This document shows, in pieces, positions 19,884 to 28,082 of a DNA stretch of 64,000 bases. Location: NCBI RefSeq assembly GCF_900112445.1, contig NZ_FOYY01000004.1, positions 344,841 to 408,840 on the forward strand, given 5' to 3'. Every line of letters begins with the position of its first letter. Within the stretch, counting starts at the first letter, position 1. The notes under the pieces were generated by a model. The model made no database searches. It worked only from the letters and a program-made list of their open reading frames with translations, and had not been told where the DNA came from. Origin of the DNA: Thiomicrospira sp. ALE5 (GTDB lineage: Bacteria > Pseudomonadota > Gammaproteobacteria > Thiomicrospirales > Thiomicrospiraceae). A program made the position numbers and the translations under genes.

Positions 19884-21493
19884 AACCCAATGATGCCACG
19901 CCTGATGCACTGATTTTTTTATTATTAGAGCTGCAAAAACAAGTTCAATGGCTGCTTAAAGGCCTACAAAACCATGCATCAGAAAGCATCACCAAAAGTC
20001 AAACACGTACTGCCTATATCAATAATTTTGTTAATCAACTGGGCTCACAATTAACCGGATTGCCTCAACCACTAGCTTGGGCGCAGCTAGGTTTTCATGG
20101 TCAGCAAGCCAGTCAACAACTTACCAGCCTCGCTAAACTGGTCGAAAAACCATCTACGAAGACCGAGTCCGCGAAACTACACAAATCTCTCAGTAAGCCA
20201 TTAAAACTGGCAGACAATGTGTTGCAGCAATTAATTGAACAACTCAAGCCTAGCTCGCCAAACAGTATCAAAGGTGTCACTGAAAACACCTCAGCGAAAA
20301 CCCAACTTCAACAACTTGAAATCTTTTCGCTGAAACTGCCCGATAGCCTGAACGACTATAAGCTGACCCTGTGTTTAGCGCAGTTTAGTGCCCAACTTAG
20401 CCAACTCACCGAACGCATTAGCCAACTGGCTGAGGGCGTTCACGCTGAACCCGAACAATGGCGTGCGCTACAGGCTACACTGGCTCAAACCGAAGCGGAC
20501 AATCTCGCCCGCGATGCAGGCAATCTGCAACTTGAAACCCTTGCCCATACTAAATCGGGCTGTGTAATTAGCAAGGTTGCTGCCGAACATGACCCCCATG
20601 CGCCCCTTGGCGTGGTTAAACAAGGCCAACGCGTCAAAATTAAACAAGAAAAGAGCCAATTTGCTCGCTGGCAAGATTATGCACCAGGCCTGGTGCCCGA
20701 TGTCTATGGCTATCATCGTGAAGGCGAGCAAGCGGCGTTATTTGTTGAATTTTTAGACGGCATTCGCTTAGATCACTGGCTGACTCAGGCCAAACCGAAA
20801 GGCTATTTAGCCAGCCTTGCCTTGGTATGCGAACGGCTCGAAGAGGTGTGGCGCAATCAGGCCATCACCCTAGCCAGCAAAGACAACCCGCCCAAACTGT
20901 TTATGCAGCAGTTACAAGATCGACTCAATGATGTTTGGCACGTGCACGGCAACTTCAAAAAAGAACTGCATCAACTCGGCTCACTTAAAGGCATCAAGCT
21001 GCGCCAGTTAATTAAACAAGCGCATAAACTCGAAGCGCAACTGCAACCGCCTCAGCATTATTTTTGTCATGGCGACCTGAATCTCGACAATATTTTATTG
21101 CGCCCAGACAACCAACAAATCTTCTTGGTTGACCTTCATCGCTCCGGTTACCAAGATTATCTGCAAGATATTGCGGTGCTGATGGTGTCACACTTTCGAT
21201 TACAGGTATATGATGCCGAACATCGCCAGCTGATTGGCCAAAGCATGACCCAGCTCTATCAGTTTGCTGAAACCTTTGCCGCATCGCAACAAGATGCCGC
21301 GATTCACCCGCGTTTGGCACTTGGCCTCGCACGCTCGTTTATTACCTCAACTCGCTTTGTATTAGATGAAACTCATGCTCGCGCAATGTTTGATCGTGGT
21401 CGCTTACTGCTTACTTTATTGTTAGACTACGCCAAAACCCATGACCCTGCTGACTTTCGGATAGATACGGAGATTTTTTATGGTCCTTACTAA
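19880..21493 (+). CDS. APH-like phosphotransferase with helical N-terminal extension (GAK-type cassette)
   Basis: The 537-residue protein has two parts. Residues 1-205 or so are Gln/Leu-rich, probably all-helical, and match nothing I recognise. Residues about 205-537 form an aminoglycoside-phosphotransferase/choline-kinase-like fold: a Gly/Lys-rich N-lobe, catalytic loop HGDLNLDN (397-404), and the metal-binding Asp418 in LVDLHRSGYQD. Family members phosphorylate small molecules or act as protein kinases, so the substrate cannot be told. Starts and stops overlap with both neighbours (4 and 14 bases), which ties it tightly to the cassette. Confidence 0.75.
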   Translation: MKPNDATPDALIFLLLELQKQVQWLLKGLQNHASESITKSQTRTAYINNFVNQLGSQLTGLPQPLAWAQLGFHGQQASQQLTSLAKLVEKPSTKTESAKLHKSLSKPLKLADNVLQQLIEQLKPSSPNSIKGVTENTSAKTQLQQLEIFSLKLPDSLNDYKLTLCLAQFSAQLSQLTERISQLAEGVHAEPEQWRALQATLAQTEADNLARDAGNLQLETLAHTKSGCVISKVAAEHDPHAPLGVVKQGQRVKIKQEKSQFARWQDYAPGLVPDVYGYHREGEQAALFVEFLDGIRLDHWLTQAKPKGYLASLALVCERLEEVWRNQAITLASKDNPPKLFMQQLQDRLNDVWHVHGNFKKELHQLGSLKGIKLRQLIKQAHKLEAQLQPPQHYFCHGDLNLDNILLRPDNQQIFLVDLHRSGYQDYLQDIAVLMVSHFRLQVYDAEHRQLIGQSMTQLYQFAETFAASQQDAAIHPRLALGLARSFITSTRFVLDETHARAMFDRGRLLLTLLLDYAKTHDPADFRIDTEIFYGPY

Positions 21494-22397
21494 GACCACG
21501 CATCACTCGCTCAAAATTGCTGTCATCGGCATTCCAGGCAAATGGTCTAGTGAGTTGCTTGCCGACGCGCTCGCTGCCCGCACCGGCTTTAAACTGATCA
21601 TCGATTTGGGTGAAGTCGCAGCCGACTTAGCTAACAACCGTTTGCTCTATCGTGGTCAGGACTTGGCTGAGCTAGATGGCTTGGTGATTAAAAAAGCCGC
21701 CACCCGTTATCATCCCGGCATGATTGACCGTTTAGAAATGCTGCGCATTGCCGAATACCGTGGCGTGAAGGTGTTTTCATCACCGGAAAAAATTATTCGT
21801 CTAGTCGATCGTCTAAGCTGTACTGTAGCGCTACGTCAAGCCGGGATTGCTATGCCGCCCACCCTGGCAACCGAAAGTCTGGATGAAGCCCTTGAGGCAG
21901 TGCAACATTTTGGTGAAGCGATTATCAAGCCGCTCTTTTCAACCAAAGCCAAGGGGATGATTTGGTTGTCAGCCAAAACGCCGTTAAAAAAACTGCGTGA
22001 TCAATTGACCGAATTTCAGCACGAACAAGGCTTTTTTTATATTCAACAAAAAATTAACCTGCCCAATCAAGATTTAGGGCTGATGTTTTTAGGCGGGCAG
22101 TATCAAGGCACCTATGCGCGGGTTAATCAAAAACACAGTTGGACGACTAGCACCAGTGAAGGCGGCAAATATGCCCCGGCCGAGCCCCATCCCGATACCC
22201 TAGCGATGGCTGAACGGGCTCAAGCAGTATTTAACCTTGATTTCACCACGGTAGATATGGCCGAAACAGCCGATGGCCCCATGTGCTTTGAAGTGTCTGC
22301 ATTTGGCGGTTTTAAAGGGGCATACGATGCACTTGGTATGAATATGGCCGAAAAATATGCCGACTATGTTATGCAACAGATTCAGTCTGCCAAATAA
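21480..22397 (+). CDS. ATP-grasp enzyme of GAK-type cassette (RimK-like)
   Basis: The 305 residues resemble RimK/glutathione-synthetase-type ATP-grasp ligases: IAVIGIPGKWSSELLADAL at the N-terminus, EAIIKPLFSTKAKGM (ATP-binding Lys and mobile loop), YIQQKINLPNQDLGLMFL, and VDMAETADGPMCFEV with SAFGGFKG near the C-terminus as the metal and phosphate site. Such enzymes join a carboxylate to an amine. The neighbours match the family set I know as the GAK system, for which no product is known to me. GGAG lies 7 bases before the ATG inside the upstream gene. Confidence 0.8.
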   Translation: MVLTKTTHHSLKIAVIGIPGKWSSELLADALAARTGFKLIIDLGEVAADLANNRLLYRGQDLAELDGLVIKKAATRYHPGMIDRLEMLRIAEYRGVKVFSSPEKIIRLVDRLSCTVALRQAGIAMPPTLATESLDEALEAVQHFGEAIIKPLFSTKAKGMIWLSAKTPLKKLRDQLTEFQHEQGFFYIQQKINLPNQDLGLMFLGGQYQGTYARVNQKHSWTTSTSEGGKYAPAEPHPDTLAMAERAQAVFNLDFTTVDMAETADGPMCFEVSAFGGFKGAYDALGMNMAEKYADYVMQQIQSAK

Positions 22398-22421
22398 TTA
22401 TTAAATAGAAAAGTACCGCTT

Positions 22422-23561
22422 ATGACTGCAGACCAACCCGCAGACCAGACCTCAGCCACGCAACTCATTCGCCTTGCCGGCTGGCAACTGTTAATTCGTG
22501 CGCAAGATGCGCGCCTTCGCCAACAACTCGCCGACTACTTTGGCCCACATATTACCGATGATCAACAAGCGATTGTTGCGCACCTGCAACAGGATAATGC
22601 GCCTTGCTTAACCCTACATCTCAGTGCTTCCGAGCAGTTAACGCAACTCTATGCGCTGCCTTTTCAAGATTGGCAACGTGAGCCAGGTAAACAAGGACGC
22701 AAAGAAGCCATATATGACTTAAGCCCGAGTGATCGGCTCGTCCACAAGGTGCGCACTGGCTTAATTCTATGGCAACATCCGACCCAGTTGCGTGCCATGG
22801 GTGATCTGCTCGCCCATCCCAACCAAGTGATTAATTTTATCCTCAGTCAATACTTAAGTTGGCGGCTCAATCAAAGTGCGCCCAATCAACCTACAAACCA
22901 ACTCGGTCATTGCGCTGCGCTGCGTTATCGCGATTATGGCATTGCCATCGCTGGATTTTCAGGCGGGGGGAAATCAACACTGATGTTGCATTTGTTACGC
23001 GAAGGCGATGCCTTTATCAGCAACGACCGAATTGTATTGCAGCGCATGGTGAATCAAGATCAAGCTGATCAGCCCAAACTTATCTGCTATGGCATTCCCA
23101 AACAACCCCGAGTCAACCCGGGCACCTTGCTCAATAACCCGGCTTTAAGCGGCATTTTGCCAGACCCGGCACGCTATGCCGCGTTAAGCGAGTCCGCATT
23201 GCGTGCGCTTGAGGAAAAATACGATGTCATGGTCGCTGGACACTTTCCCAACCAACCCTATCAGGCCAGCACGCCACTTGATTTGCTGATCATTTTGGAT
23301 TGGCAGGCCAACGCCACCGAGCCGACCCTGTTGGTGCCGCTCAATATCCAAGCCGAACCCAAGTATTTATCAGCCATTATGAAATCGGCCGGCCCGTTTT
23401 ATCAAAATGCGCAGGGTGTTACCCCCACGCAACCGCAAAGCCCCAATCCGCAGGACTATTTGCGGTTACTTCAAGGCAGCACCATAATGCGCTTAACAGG
23501 TAAGATTGATTTTCATGCCGCCAAAACGGCAATCGATGCCTATATAACCCAGCATAACTAA
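22422..23561 (+). CDS. HprK-related kinase B, last gene of GAK-type cassette
   Basis: The 379 residues contain a Walker A loop GFSGGGKS (about residues 178-185) followed by ISNDRIVL, an arrangement seen in HPr kinase/phosphorylase relatives where the Asp acts near the phosphoacceptor. True HprK phosphorylates a serine of HPr; here there is no HPr or PTS gene nearby, so a different protein substrate is likely. Its stop codon abuts the stop of the convergent arsJ gene with no intervening base. A CofD-related protein often listed with this system is not in the window. Confidence 0.8.
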   Translation: MTADQPADQTSATQLIRLAGWQLLIRAQDARLRQQLADYFGPHITDDQQAIVAHLQQDNAPCLTLHLSASEQLTQLYALPFQDWQREPGKQGRKEAIYDLSPSDRLVHKVRTGLILWQHPTQLRAMGDLLAHPNQVINFILSQYLSWRLNQSAPNQPTNQLGHCAALRYRDYGIAIAGFSGGGKSTLMLHLLREGDAFISNDRIVLQRMVNQDQADQPKLICYGIPKQPRVNPGTLLNNPALSGILPDPARYAALSESALRALEEKYDVMVAGHFPNQPYQASTPLDLLIILDWQANATEPTLLVPLNIQAEPKYLSAIMKSAGPFYQNAQGVTPTQPQSPNPQDYLRLLQGSTIMRLTGKIDFHAAKTAIDAYITQHN

Positions 23562-24764
23562 TCAAGCTGGCTTGTTAACACCTGGCTTATTCACGTCCAT
23601 CTTAATAACCACCAGGCCTGCTATTAAGACAAATACGGCTGAAATGGCCAAACAGGCCTCCATACCCGCTACTTGATAAACATAGCCTGATAACAGGGTG
23701 CCGACTAAGCGCCCAGCAGCATTCGCCATATAATAAAAGCCGACATCTTTCGACGTACCATCATGACTGGCAATCGACACGATCAGATAGGAATGCACCG
23801 CGGAATTTAGCGCAAACAAGACCCCAAATATCAACAGACCCACCACAAGGACTGTTTGCGGCGCCCAGTCCAGCAGCAACGCCATCACTAAGGGAGCGCC
23901 AGCTAAACTCAGCGCTAAAAAACGTGCGGTACCCGCGCTTGGGTTTTTGCCAGACTTCCACCCGGTTAGTTTCGGCGATAAGGCCTGAACAATACCGTAG
24001 CCAATCACCCAGAGCGCCAAATACGCGCCCACATAAGTATGATCCCACTCCAACACGGACACCAAAAACACCGGCAAGGCGACCACAAACCAGACATCAC
24101 GGGCACCAAATAGAAAAAAGCGCGCCCCTGACAGCCAATTAAGCTGCGGGTTCTTCGAAAACATCTCATTAAACTTAGGTTTATGTTTGGCCTTGCCTAA
24201 GCGACCATCTAATAGCAGCATGGACACCAATAAAAATACCGTTAACACCCCAGCCATAATCCACATAGCCGCAGCAAACCCGACCCAAGCTAACAGCAAC
24301 GCGCCAACAAAAAACCCAACCCCTTTCAAGGCATTTTTTGATCCCGTTAACAAGGTCACCCAACGATAGAGCTGGCCGGATTGATCAGACGCCAGGTTTT
24401 TGATGGCACTTTTCGCGCTCATTTTATTCAAGTCTTTAGCGATACCCGATAAGGCTTGCGCAATCATCACATAGACCACGCCCAGCCATTCGGCTGGCAC
24501 AGTCAGCATTAACAAGGCCCCTACCTGCAAGGCCAAGCCAATATTCATGGTCACATTCAACCCCCAGCGCGCGCCTAACCAGCCGCCCACCAGATTGGTG
24601 ACAATGCCAAAAAACTCATAAAACAAAAATAACAACGCGATTTCAAGCGGACTGTATCCCAGTTGCCAAAAATACAGCACCACCAGCATCCGCAACGCGC
24701 CATCGGTAATGGTAAAGGCCCAATAATTACCGGTTACCAGGCCATATTGCTGCAACGGACTCAT
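23562..24764 (-). CDS. arsJ: Organoarsenical efflux transporter ArsJ (MFS)
   Basis: ArsJ exports 1-arseno-3-phosphoglycerate, the unstable product made by the partner GAPDH from arsenate, giving arsenate resistance (established for Pseudomonas arsJ-gapdh). This 400-residue protein has about twelve membrane segments and the family segments YWAFTITDGALRMLVVLYF, GYSPLEIALLFLFYEFFGI and GIAKDLNKMSAKSAIKNL. Its ATG overlaps the GAPDH stop by one base, so the pair is coupled. Confidence 0.9.
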   Translation of the reverse strand: MSPLQQYGLVTGNYWAFTITDGALRMLVVLYFWQLGYSPLEIALLFLFYEFFGIVTNLVGGWLGARWGLNVTMNIGLALQVGALLMLTVPAEWLGVVYVMIAQALSGIAKDLNKMSAKSAIKNLASDQSGQLYRWVTLLTGSKNALKGVGFFVGALLLAWVGFAAAMWIMAGVLTVFLLVSMLLLDGRLGKAKHKPKFNEMFSKNPQLNWLSGARFFLFGARDVWFVVALPVFLVSVLEWDHTYVGAYLALWVIGYGIVQALSPKLTGWKSGKNPSAGTARFLALSLAGAPLVMALLLDWAPQTVLVVGLLIFGVLFALNSAVHSYLIVSIASHDGTSKDVGFYYMANAAGRLVGTLLSGYVYQVAGMEACLAISAVFVLIAGLVVIKMDVNKPGVNKPA

Positions 24765-25786
24765 TAGCAGGCCTGGTTGAGCTTAGCGACTTTAATGGCC
24801 AATTCGACCCAACGCGCAACATAACCGACTTCGTTGTCGTACCAAGCGAGGACTTTAACCTGCGTGCCATTTACCACCAGCGTTGATAAGCCATCAATGA
24901 CCGATGAACAACGCTCGCCCTCATAATCCGCCGACACCAATGGTCGACTTTCAAAACCTAAAATACCTTGTAAATAGGTTTGTGCCGCTTTTTCAAACAA
25001 GCCGTTGACTTCCGCCACACTGGTTTCGCGATCCATTTCCATCACCAAATCAGTTAACGAGGCATTCATAAACGGCACGCGCACCGCCAAGCCGTTCAGC
25101 TTGCCATTGAGTGCTGGAAAAATGGTGCCAATTGCCGTCGCCGAACCCGTAGTGGTTGGAATCAATGATTGAAAACTCGCCCGCGCCCGACGTAAATCAG
25201 CATGACCGTGATCGACCACTTTCTGGGTATTGGTCAAGTTATGCATGGTGGTAATCGTGCCATGCTTAATACCAATTTGTTCGTGGAGCACTTTAATCAC
25301 CGGTGCAATACAGTTGGTGGTACAAGAGGCGCCGGTAATAATCGGGTCTTGTCCTGGCACAAAAATGTCGTCATTAATGCCCATAACGATATTTTTAATG
25401 CCTTCTTTCATCGGCGCGGCCACCACCACCTGCGGCACGTCTTGCACAAGATAGGGTTGCAAAGCGGCTTGAGTTCTAAATTTACCGGTAGCTTCTAACA
25501 CCACATCCAGCTTCATCTCGCCCCAAGCGGTGTCGTCAATAGCCTTATTCATCGAATAACCTATGCGCTGACCACCCACTTCAATTGCATCACCCGCATC
25601 ACTGGCCTTAGCTTCATGCCACCAACGCCCATGCGCTGAATCAAAATTCATTAAATGGGCTGAACTCGCCGCATCACAGGCGGTTTCATTAATATGCACC
25701 ACCTCAATGTTGTTTAGCTCCATCAAGTCTCTTAGCGCCAAACGTCCCATCCGTCCAAATCCGTTAATAGCCACTCGAATTGTCAT
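24764..25786 (-). CDS. ArsJ-associated glyceraldehyde-3-phosphate dehydrogenase
   Basis: In this context the enzyme uses arsenate in place of phosphate to form 1-arseno-3-phosphoglycerate for ArsJ. The start at 25786 (MTIRVAINGFGRMGRLALRD) has AAAGGA six bases upstream; 340 residues. The NAD fold and the catalytic Cys155 in GASCTTNC are intact, with GHADLRRARA and YDNEVGYVARWVELA. It is divergent from arsR with a 180-bp control region. A housekeeping glycolytic role cannot be excluded but coupling to arsJ argues for resistance. The final codons (Asn-Gln-Ala-Cys) hold a CAGGCCTG copy. Confidence 0.92.
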   Translation of the reverse strand: MTIRVAINGFGRMGRLALRDLMELNNIEVVHINETACDAASSAHLMNFDSAHGRWWHEAKASDAGDAIEVGGQRIGYSMNKAIDDTAWGEMKLDVVLEATGKFRTQAALQPYLVQDVPQVVVAAPMKEGIKNIVMGINDDIFVPGQDPIITGASCTTNCIAPVIKVLHEQIGIKHGTITTMHNLTNTQKVVDHGHADLRRARASFQSLIPTTTGSATAIGTIFPALNGKLNGLAVRVPFMNASLTDLVMEMDRETSVAEVNGLFEKAAQTYLQGILGFESRPLVSADYEGERCSSVIDGLSTLVVNGTQVKVLAWYDNEVGYVARWVELAIKVAKLNQAC

Positions 25787-25910
25787 CGTGTATCCTTTCA
25801 TGCTTTTTAATGGTTGATTAGTTGGTCAAGTTAACGGGCTTCGCTATAATTAAAACTGTTGTTGATACTAAATTTAAAACCGGCTTGTTAGCCAGCGCGT
25901 TAACTTTAAT

Positions 25911-25932
25911 ACATATATGCCTAGGCAGATAT
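25911..25932. promoter_or_regulatory. Candidate ArsR operator
   Basis: An imperfect palindrome with core GCCTAGGC at 25919-25926, flanked by ATAT on each side, lies 35 bp before the arsR start in the divergent control region. Position fits an autoregulatory ArsR-family site that could serve both arsR and gapdh-arsJ. This is inference from symmetry and location only. Confidence 0.45.
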
Positions 25933-25966
25933 TAACCGATTTAGCACCGAGGATGGTTGCATTTTT

Positions 25967-26308
25967 ATGACAAACCTTTGGCACAGTCTTCCGCTAGACC
26001 AACTTGCGGCCCATGGCAAAGTCATCAGTGATCCGGTGCGCTTACGACTATTAACCCTGTTAGCTAGTCAGCCGAGCCTATGTGTCTGTGAGCTGGTTAG
26101 TGCGACCGCTCTAGGACAAAGTCTTATTTCCCGGCATTTGGCCTATTTAAAACGCCATGGCTGGGTGAATGCCCAACGCCAAGGGGCATGGATGCACTAT
26201 CAACTCATCACTCCTCTCCCCTTACCCATTGAGCCTTGGTTGCAGGCCTGGCAAACTCACCCCGATTTTGCCGCTGATTTTGCTCGTTTGAGCGCGCCGA
26301 CATGCTAA
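25967..26308 (+). CDS. arsR: ArsR/SmtB family transcriptional regulator
   Basis: The 113-residue winged-helix repressor has DPVRLRLLTLLASQP, the metalloid-sensing CxC in LCVCELV at the start of the recognition helix region, and LISRHLAYLKRHGWV. The CVC motif matches arsenite-sensing ArsR of the E. coli type; a third Cys ends the protein. It is divergent from gapdh-arsJ and overlaps the next gene by 7 bases. Sulfane-sulfur-sensing ArsR relatives also use Cys pairs and also sit beside YeeE/YedE and DsrE genes, so the inducer is not settled. Confidence 0.9.
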   Translation: MTNLWHSLPLDQLAAHGKVISDPVRLRLLTLLASQPSLCVCELVSATALGQSLISRHLAYLKRHGWVNAQRQGAWMHYQLITPLPLPIEPWLQAWQTHPDFAADFARLSAPTC

Positions 26309-27534
26309 CCGCTCGCCTCGCACACTGGCGTAGCCATTACACTTTGGTTCGTCAAATCATACTTGCAACCAGTGCCGGCTTGTTAATACTGATATTAAGC
26401 TGGTTAGTCCTGCAGGGGGCATGGGTATCAGCAGGCCTGCTGCTGGTCGGCATGGGCTTAGGTGCCACCCTGAATTATTTTGTGTTTGGCTTTAGTAGTA
26501 GCTGGCGTAAATCCATTTTAGAGGGCAACACGCTTGGGGCACGCGCGCAGGTGATTATGCTCGCCGCAGCACTCCTGTTATTTAGTCCACTGTTGTGGTT
26601 AGGGCAATCTGATGATTGGTCTTTTCAGGGGTTAGTGCGCCCAGCTGGGTGGTCGGTGATTCTGGGCGCATTTTTGTTTGGGATTGGGATGCAGTTGGCG
26701 AGTAATTGCTCGTCAGGTACGCTTAATCGCGTCGGCCAACTCCAAGCGCTGCCGATGGTGTCACTGCTGATGATGTTTGTCGGCGGCGTGCTGGCGGCTT
26801 ATAGCTTTACCTACTGGGATGCCTGGCCAGCGTTGCACCCCTGGTCTTTTACACTGGATTGGGGCCTAGCAGGCCTGCTGATGAGTCTGGGCCTGCTGGC
26901 GCTGATCTATTGGGCATTAACCCGCTATGAGCAACGGCGCACCCAGCAACTTACCCAGTTACTTAACCTAGAGTCAAAATGGGGCGCGACGCCCTATGCG
27001 CCATCATCAAGCAACGATTTAGCACTCAGTCGCGCACAACAGCTACTGTTAGCAGGCCTGCTACTCGCGCTGCTTAGTGCCTTTATTTTGTTATTAGCGG
27101 GGCAACCCTGGTCGGTGGCATCGGTGTTTGCCCTCTGGCCGTTTAAACTAGCCGAGTGGATTGAATTACACACCGGCTGGATGCTGTTAGACTGGTCGTT
27201 TTGGGATATTGCCGGTCACTATCAAGACCGTGTCGCTCGACCGCTTTGGTTAGACCATGTCAGCATGACCACCTTAGGGGTTATATTTGGTGCGCTAGCC
27301 GTTACCCTTCTACAACCCAAGGCGATCAACCCCTTACCGGTCGGCCAGCACGCTATAGGCTATTATGCGCTTGGCGGTTTGTTAATGGGCTTAGGTGCTA
27401 TGCTATCTTACGGCTGTAATATCGGCGCGCTCTTTAGCGGTATCGCCTCGGGTAGCTTACATGGCTGGCTATGGCTCATCGCCGCCGTTATCGGCAATAT
27501 GGTGGCGCTAGCCTGGCTTAATCGCTCAAAATAA
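26302..27534 (+). CDS. YeeE/YedE family (sulfur-compound) transporter
   Basis: The 410-residue membrane protein has about eleven hydrophobic segments arranged as two repeats, each with a conserved Cys-containing loop: GIGMQLASNCSSGTLNRVG in the first half and GAMLSYGCNIGALFSGIASG in the second. These are the thiosulfate/sulfur-transport signatures of the YeeE/YedE (TsuA/SoxT) family. It overlaps arsR by 7 bases and is followed 12 bp later by a DsrE2-like gene. Three CAGGCCTG copies (26432, 26870, 27053) are all read as Ala-Gly-Leu. Confidence 0.88.
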   Translation: MLTARLAHWRSHYTLVRQIILATSAGLLILILSWLVLQGAWVSAGLLLVGMGLGATLNYFVFGFSSSWRKSILEGNTLGARAQVIMLAAALLLFSPLLWLGQSDDWSFQGLVRPAGWSVILGAFLFGIGMQLASNCSSGTLNRVGQLQALPMVSLLMMFVGGVLAAYSFTYWDAWPALHPWSFTLDWGLAGLLMSLGLLALIYWALTRYEQRRTQQLTQLLNLESKWGATPYAPSSSNDLALSRAQQLLLAGLLLALLSAFILLLAGQPWSVASVFALWPFKLAEWIELHTGWMLLDWSFWDIAGHYQDRVARPLWLDHVSMTTLGVIFGALAVTLLQPKAINPLPVGQHAIGYYALGGLLMGLGAMLSYGCNIGALFSGIASGSLHGWLWLIAAVIGNMVALAWLNRSK

Positions 27535-27546
27535 CAGGAAAGACTT

Positions 27547-28059
27547 ATGGAACAAGCGGATCGACTGACTATTATTCAAACGAAAGGGTCACTGGACTGG
27601 GCTTATCCAAGCTTAATTCTTGCCAGCACTGCGCGGACGCTCGACCAAGACGCACATATCTTTTTTAGCTATTATGGCATTCGCTGTTTACTAAAAGACA
27701 CCCGTAGCTTGCGTGTATCACCCGTTGGCAATCCGGCGATGCCGATTCGCTCACCCATTGGCCCGGCCAGCTTAAAAGCGATTGATTGGCGAGGTTACAC
27801 CCCTGACCTGCTATGGAGTTTACCGGGAATGACGCGCTTGGCAACCTGGGCTTTTAAACGCCAATTAGCCAGCCACGGCCAGCTGCCGTTTGCAGAGATG
27901 CGAGAACTGTGCTTAGAACTGGGCGTTAAAATGACCGCCTGCCAAATGAGCATGGAACTATTAGGGTTTAACCCAGCGGATCTGATTGAGGGCATTGAAT
28001 ATGCCGGTGCCGCCAGCTATCTCGCCGATTCGGCACGCGACCAAAGTTTATTTATTTAA
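27547..28059 (+). CDS. DsrE2-like (DsrE/DsrF/DrsH family) sulfur-transfer protein
   Basis: The 170-residue protein shows LTIIQTKGSLDWAYPSLILAS, RVSPVGNPAMPI and the conserved Cys in KMTACQMSMELLGF followed by EGIEYAGAASYL, the pattern of DsrE2-type proteins that receive or pass sulfane sulfur in sulfur oxidisers. The N-terminal loop may lack one of the two membrane stretches predicted for some DsrE2 proteins. It is third in the arsR-yeeE-dsrE2 operon, which suggests cytoplasmic handling of sulfur imported by the YeeE/YedE protein. Confidence 0.85.
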   Translation: MEQADRLTIIQTKGSLDWAYPSLILASTARTLDQDAHIFFSYYGIRCLLKDTRSLRVSPVGNPAMPIRSPIGPASLKAIDWRGYTPDLLWSLPGMTRLATWAFKRQLASHGQLPFAEMRELCLELGVKMTACQMSMELLGFNPADLIEGIEYAGAASYLADSARDQSLFI

Positions 28060-28082
28060 CCAACGCTATTTCACGGCTAGCG

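Noticed and set aside
28060..28082. Terminator between the dsrE2-like gene and the convergent gene
   Set aside because: The CGCTA/TAGCG repeats around the gap are short and have no T-run.
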